The notes beneath the pieces were generated by a model. It was not told the origin of the DNA, made no database searches, and saw only the letters and a list, made by a program, of their open reading frames with translations. From Verrucomicrobiota bacterium (GTDB lineage Bacteria > Verrucomicrobiota > Verrucomicrobiia > Limisphaerales > UBA1100), in assembly GCA_028872685.1 (NCBI GenBank), contig JAPKEI010000126.1, positions 1 to 7,749 on the forward strand: a stretch of 7,749 nucleotides of DNA, in the 5' to 3' direction. Below are positions 5,369 to 7,749 of this stretch, piece by piece. The number at the start of each line of letters is the position of its first letter. Within the stretch, counting starts at the first letter, position 1. The position numbers and the translations under genes are program-made.

Positions 5369-7749
5369 ATGCGGTGTTTCCTGAAAACCATTCTACTGGG
5401 GCTAGGCCTTTCGGCGACTTTCGTCTTGGGCGCACCCACGCCTACTCAACTGGAATTTTTTGAAAAGAACATCCGGCCCGTCCTCGCGGAGCATTGTTAT
5501 GAATGCCACAACAGTGGCGGCAAGGCGAAGGGTGACTTGGCGCTGGATTGGCGTGGTGGCTGGATGGCCGGCGGCGACAACGGGCCGTTGTTTACATCCG
5601 GCAAGCCGGAAGGGAGTTTGTTGCTGCGCGTGCTGAGGCATCAGGTAAAGGATCTGAAAATGCCGAAAGACGGGCCAAAGTTTTCGCCGGCAGTTGTCAA
5701 AAATTTCGAGCGTTGGATTGCGATGGGCGCGCCGGACCCGCGACTGAAGCCGCCCACGAAAGAACAAATCGCCAAGGCCACCTCGTGGGAAACCATTCGA
5801 GAACAGCGCAAAAAATGGTGGAGCTTCCAGCCCATCCACGACGCAAAACCGCCGAAGGTGAAAGGCAATTGGACAGCGACGGACATTGACAAATTTATCC
5901 AAGCCAAATGGTCGCAACAAAATCTCAAGCCCGCGCCCGATGCAAAGCCGGAAGTTTTAATCCGCCGCCTCTCCTTCGCCCTCACCGGCTTGCCGCCCAC
6001 GCCAGAGGAAACCCTTGCGTTCACGAAGGCCGCGGCCGTCAATCGTCAATCGTCAATCGTCAATGCCATCGACCGTCTCCTTGCCTCGCCGCATTTTGGC
6101 GAGCGTTGGGCGCGGCATTGGATGGATTGGGTGCGCTATGCGGAGTCGCTCGGCAGCGAGGGCGACCCGCGCATTCCGCACGCCGCGCAGTATCGCAATT
6201 ATCTCATCCGCGCGCTGAACGCCGATGTGCCGTACGACCAACTTCTGCGCGAACACATCGCCGGCGACCTCCTGTCCAAGCCGCGCGTGAACGCCAAGCT
6301 CGGCCTCAACGAATCGGCCATCGGCCCGGCGCATTATCGGTTTGTGCTGCAGGGCTTCGCGCCGACCGACGCGCTTGATGAACTCGTCCGCACCACCGAG
6401 GACCAAATCGACGTTGTCTCGAAAGCCTTCCTCGGGCTCACGGTCTCGTGCGCGCGCTGTCACAATCACAAGTTTGATGCCATCAGTCAGAAGGATTACC
6501 ACGCATTTTACAGCATCATGACCAGCACACGGCCGGCGACGATTAATGTCGATTCACCCGCGCGCCAGACCACCAACAAAGCGGCGATGGCAAAGACCAA
6601 AACGCAAATTCGCGCCGCGCTTGCCAAGCTGTGGCTGACGGCGGCGGACAAGTTTGCGCAGCGATTGTTGAAACCCGATGGCCAATTGCAGAACGCGATT
6701 AATGGCGCGAAGAATTCTGCGCATCCACTGCACGCGTGGCAGCGATTGCAGAAAGTTGAGGGCGATGCGTTTGTGAAAATCTGGGCGCAACTCGACACGG
6801 ATTTCCGCAACAGCTTTGCGCGATTGGAAGCCCAGCGCAAACGCCCTTACGCGCAGCACTGGCAATTCCGCAAGGGCGACGCGCACCGCTGGGTGCAAAA
6901 CGGTAACGGCCTCAATGGCTCGGCGGCCCCGGCCGGAGCGTTTCGAGTGTTGCCCAAGGGCGAGCGCATCGCGGAGGATATTTTACCCGCGGGCGTTTAC
7001 TCGCATTTGCTTTCGGATAAGCACACCGGAATGCTCGGCACGCCCCGGTTTCGCATTGGGCCGAACGAAACATTGTGGGTGCGCGTGCGCGGCAGCGGTG
7101 GTGTAATGGCGCGGTACGTGGTGCAAAATTACACGCGTAACGGCACGGTGTACCCCGCCACGCGGCTCAACGACGGCAAGTGGCGATGGCAAAAATGGAG
7201 CCTGAAATACTGGGAAGGCGATGACGCGCATCTCGAAATTTCCACCGCTGGCGAACAAGCCGTGCTCGCCGCGGGCAATGTCAACTCGTGGTTCGGCGTC
7301 ACCGGAGCGCTCGTGCAGAAGCCCGGCCAACCCGCGCCGCGCGATGAAGCGGCTAGCGAAGTCGCGCCGTTGTTCGACCTCGGCAAGCCCGACAGTCGCG
7401 AAGTGCTCGCCAAGCAGTACACCGCCGCGCTGCGCAACAGCCTCGAGGCGTGGCAACGCGACGCGATGACCGACGCGCAGGCGAATTTTCTCGGCTACTT
7501 TGTGCGCGAAAATATTTTGCCAAACACGCTGGCGAGCGCGCCTGCCGCCGCGAAGCTGACGGCAAAGTTTCGTCAACTCGAGGCTGCTGTGCCTGTGCCG
7601 CAACGTGCGCCGGGAGTGGTGGAGGGCGACGCGCGCGACATGCCGCTCTTCGCGCGCGGCAGCCACAAGCAACCGGGCAAGCCTGTGTCGCGTCGTTTTC
7701 TCGAAGCGTTTGATGCGAAGCCGTTTGACACCAAACAATCCGGCCGACT
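5369..7749 (+). CDS. PSCyt1/PSCyt2/PSD1 (DUF1549-DUF1553) planctomycete cytochrome protein, 3' end missing
   Basis: I translated this frame from the ATG to the window edge and found no stop: 793 residues, C-terminus missing. The start is fixed by an in-frame TAA at 5357-5359, with this ATG the first start codon after it; no good Shine-Dalgarno precedes it. Residues 1-22 are a Sec signal peptide (LKTILLGLGLSATFVLG). PSCyt1, the Planctomycete cytochrome C domain, follows with haem motif C43-Y-E-C46-H47 (HCYECHNSGGKAKGD) and probable axial Met98 (LKMPKDGPKF). PSCyt2/DUF1549 runs from about residue 152 (WSFQPIHDAKPP) through LTGLPPTPEE and DRLLASPHFGERWARHW to a second haem motif, C361-A-R-C364-H365 (SCARCHNHKFDAIS). 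Residues about 366-497 are mostly helical. Residues about 498-649 look like a beta-rich inserted domain (SHLLSDKHTGMLGTPRFRIG). PSD1/DUF1553 begins at about 758 (MPLFARGSHKQPGKPVSRRF) and is cut by the window end. The protein is expected outside the cytoplasm with covalent haem; its reaction is unknown. G+C is higher than in the upstream genes. Confidence 0.93.
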   Translation, partial: MRCFLKTILLGLGLSATFVLGAPTPTQLEFFEKNIRPVLAEHCYECHNSGGKAKGDLALDWRGGWMAGGDNGPLFTSGKPEGSLLLRVLRHQVKDLKMPKDGPKFSPAVVKNFERWIAMGAPDPRLKPPTKEQIAKATSWETIREQRKKWWSFQPIHDAKPPKVKGNWTATDIDKFIQAKWSQQNLKPAPDAKPEVLIRRLSFALTGLPPTPEETLAFTKAAAVNRQSSIVNAIDRLLASPHFGERWARHWMDWVRYAESLGSEGDPRIPHAAQYRNYLIRALNADVPYDQLLREHIAGDLLSKPRVNAKLGLNESAIGPAHYRFVLQGFAPTDALDELVRTTEDQIDVVSKAFLGLTVSCARCHNHKFDAISQKDYHAFYSIMTSTRPATINVDSPARQTTNKAAMAKTKTQIRAALAKLWLTAADKFAQRLLKPDGQLQNAINGAKNSAHPLHAWQRLQKVEGDAFVKIWAQLDTDFRNSFARLEAQRKRPYAQHWQFRKGDAHRWVQNGNGLNGSAAPAGAFRVLPKGERIAEDILPAGVYSHLLSDKHTGMLGTPRFRIGPNETLWVRVRGSGGVMARYVVQNYTRNGTVYPATRLNDGKWRWQKWSLKYWEGDDAHLEISTAGEQAVLAAGNVNSWFGVTGALVQKPGQPAPRDEAASEVAPLFDLGKPDSREVLAKQYTAALRNSLEAWQRDAMTDAQANFLGYFVRENILPNTLASAPAAAKLTAKFRQLEAAVPVPQRAPGVVEGDARDMPLFARGSHKQPGKPVSRRFLEAFDAKPFDTKQSGR
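6038..6064 (+). repeat. Heptanucleotide tandem repeat GTCAATC, about 3.9 copies, inside the cytochrome gene
   Basis: Three perfect GTCAATC units (6038-6058) are followed by six of the seven bases of a fourth (6059-6064). Three units equal 21 bases, read here as the seven-residue cycle VNRQSSI plus the start of a second cycle (VN). The repeat has no stop codon in any forward frame, and every forward frame gives the same cyclic peptide. It lies in the variable linker between LPPTPEETLAF and the conserved DRLLASPHFGERW block, where relatives vary in length. Gain or loss of one or two units would shift the frame of the downstream cytochrome and PSD1 parts; three units would keep it. Confidence 0.9.

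Noticed and set aside
6038..6064. CRISPR-like array
   Set aside because: The repeat unit is only seven bases with no spacers, and it lies within a coding frame.
5548..6378. Plus-strand open frames at 5548-5889 and 5908-6378 in other frames
   Set aside because: They overlap the region coding for PSCyt1 and PSCyt2 with all conserved motifs in the main frame; their products are low-complexity and unlike any family.
6661..6826. Three GCGATTG words spaced 81 and 78 bases apart in the cytochrome gene
   Set aside because: They encode Arg-Leu in helical segments, the surrounding sequence is not repeated, and the word is likely by chance given the codon bias of this gene.
6983..7738. Long open frame on the minus strand (251 codons)
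   Set aside because: It lies fully opposite the conserved plus-strand cytochrome gene, is rich in Arg, Ala and His as expected of antisense to GCG/CGC-rich codons, and shows no recognisable domain.

Overview
The window carries four plus-strand protein genes, the first and last cut by the window edges. The protein families point to the PVC superphylum (Planctomycetota or Verrucomicrobiota): a giant SGNH-plus-propeller protein of the 'PVC-type' kind, a Tat-exported Gfo/Idh/MocA oxidoreductase, and a PSCyt1/PSCyt2/PSD1 cytochrome protein (Planctomycete cytochrome C, DUF1549, DUF1553). The sequence alone does not decide between the two phyla. Weak or absent Shine-Dalgarno motifs in front of the genes fit this group.

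Layout. Bases 1-2918 hold the 3' part of a multidomain exported-type protein: a degenerate SGNH hydrolase-like domain, a beta-propeller of the sorbosone dehydrogenase-like class, a short helical (HEAT-like) stretch, and a complete azurin-like type 1 copper domain at the C-terminus. An intrinsic terminator with a GNRA-type loop follows (2942-2986). Bases 3026-4342 encode a Tat-signal Gfo/Idh/MocA oxidoreductase, and one base later (4344-5318) comes a TauD/TfdA-family Fe(II)/2-oxoglutarate dioxygenase, almost certainly co-translated with it. After 50 bases, 5369 to the window end encodes a secreted protein with two haem-binding CxxCH motifs, a large middle insertion and the beginning of a PSD1 domain. 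This last gene contains a heptanucleotide tandem repeat (GTCAATC x about 4) that is read through in frame.

How the genes may work together. Three of the four products look exported and redox-active (copper-domain propeller, NAD(P)-type oxidoreductase with a Tat signal, c-type cytochrome protein). In PVC bacteria such sets commonly lie in clusters thought to handle complex carbohydrates or other exported-enzyme substrates, but no substrate can be read from this window. The dioxygenase has no signal peptide and is probably cytoplasmic, although it is coupled to a Tat-exported partner.

Base composition changes along the window: hand-counted 60-base samples in the first three genes are 50-58% G+C, while samples inside the last gene reach 68-72%, with a strong preference for GCG and CGC codons. 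I see no RNA genes, CRISPR arrays, insertion sequences or integrase genes. The most unusual points are the calcium-loop insertion and internal motif echo in the first protein, its non-canonical SGNH catalytic residues, and the heptamer repeat inside the conserved cytochrome gene.
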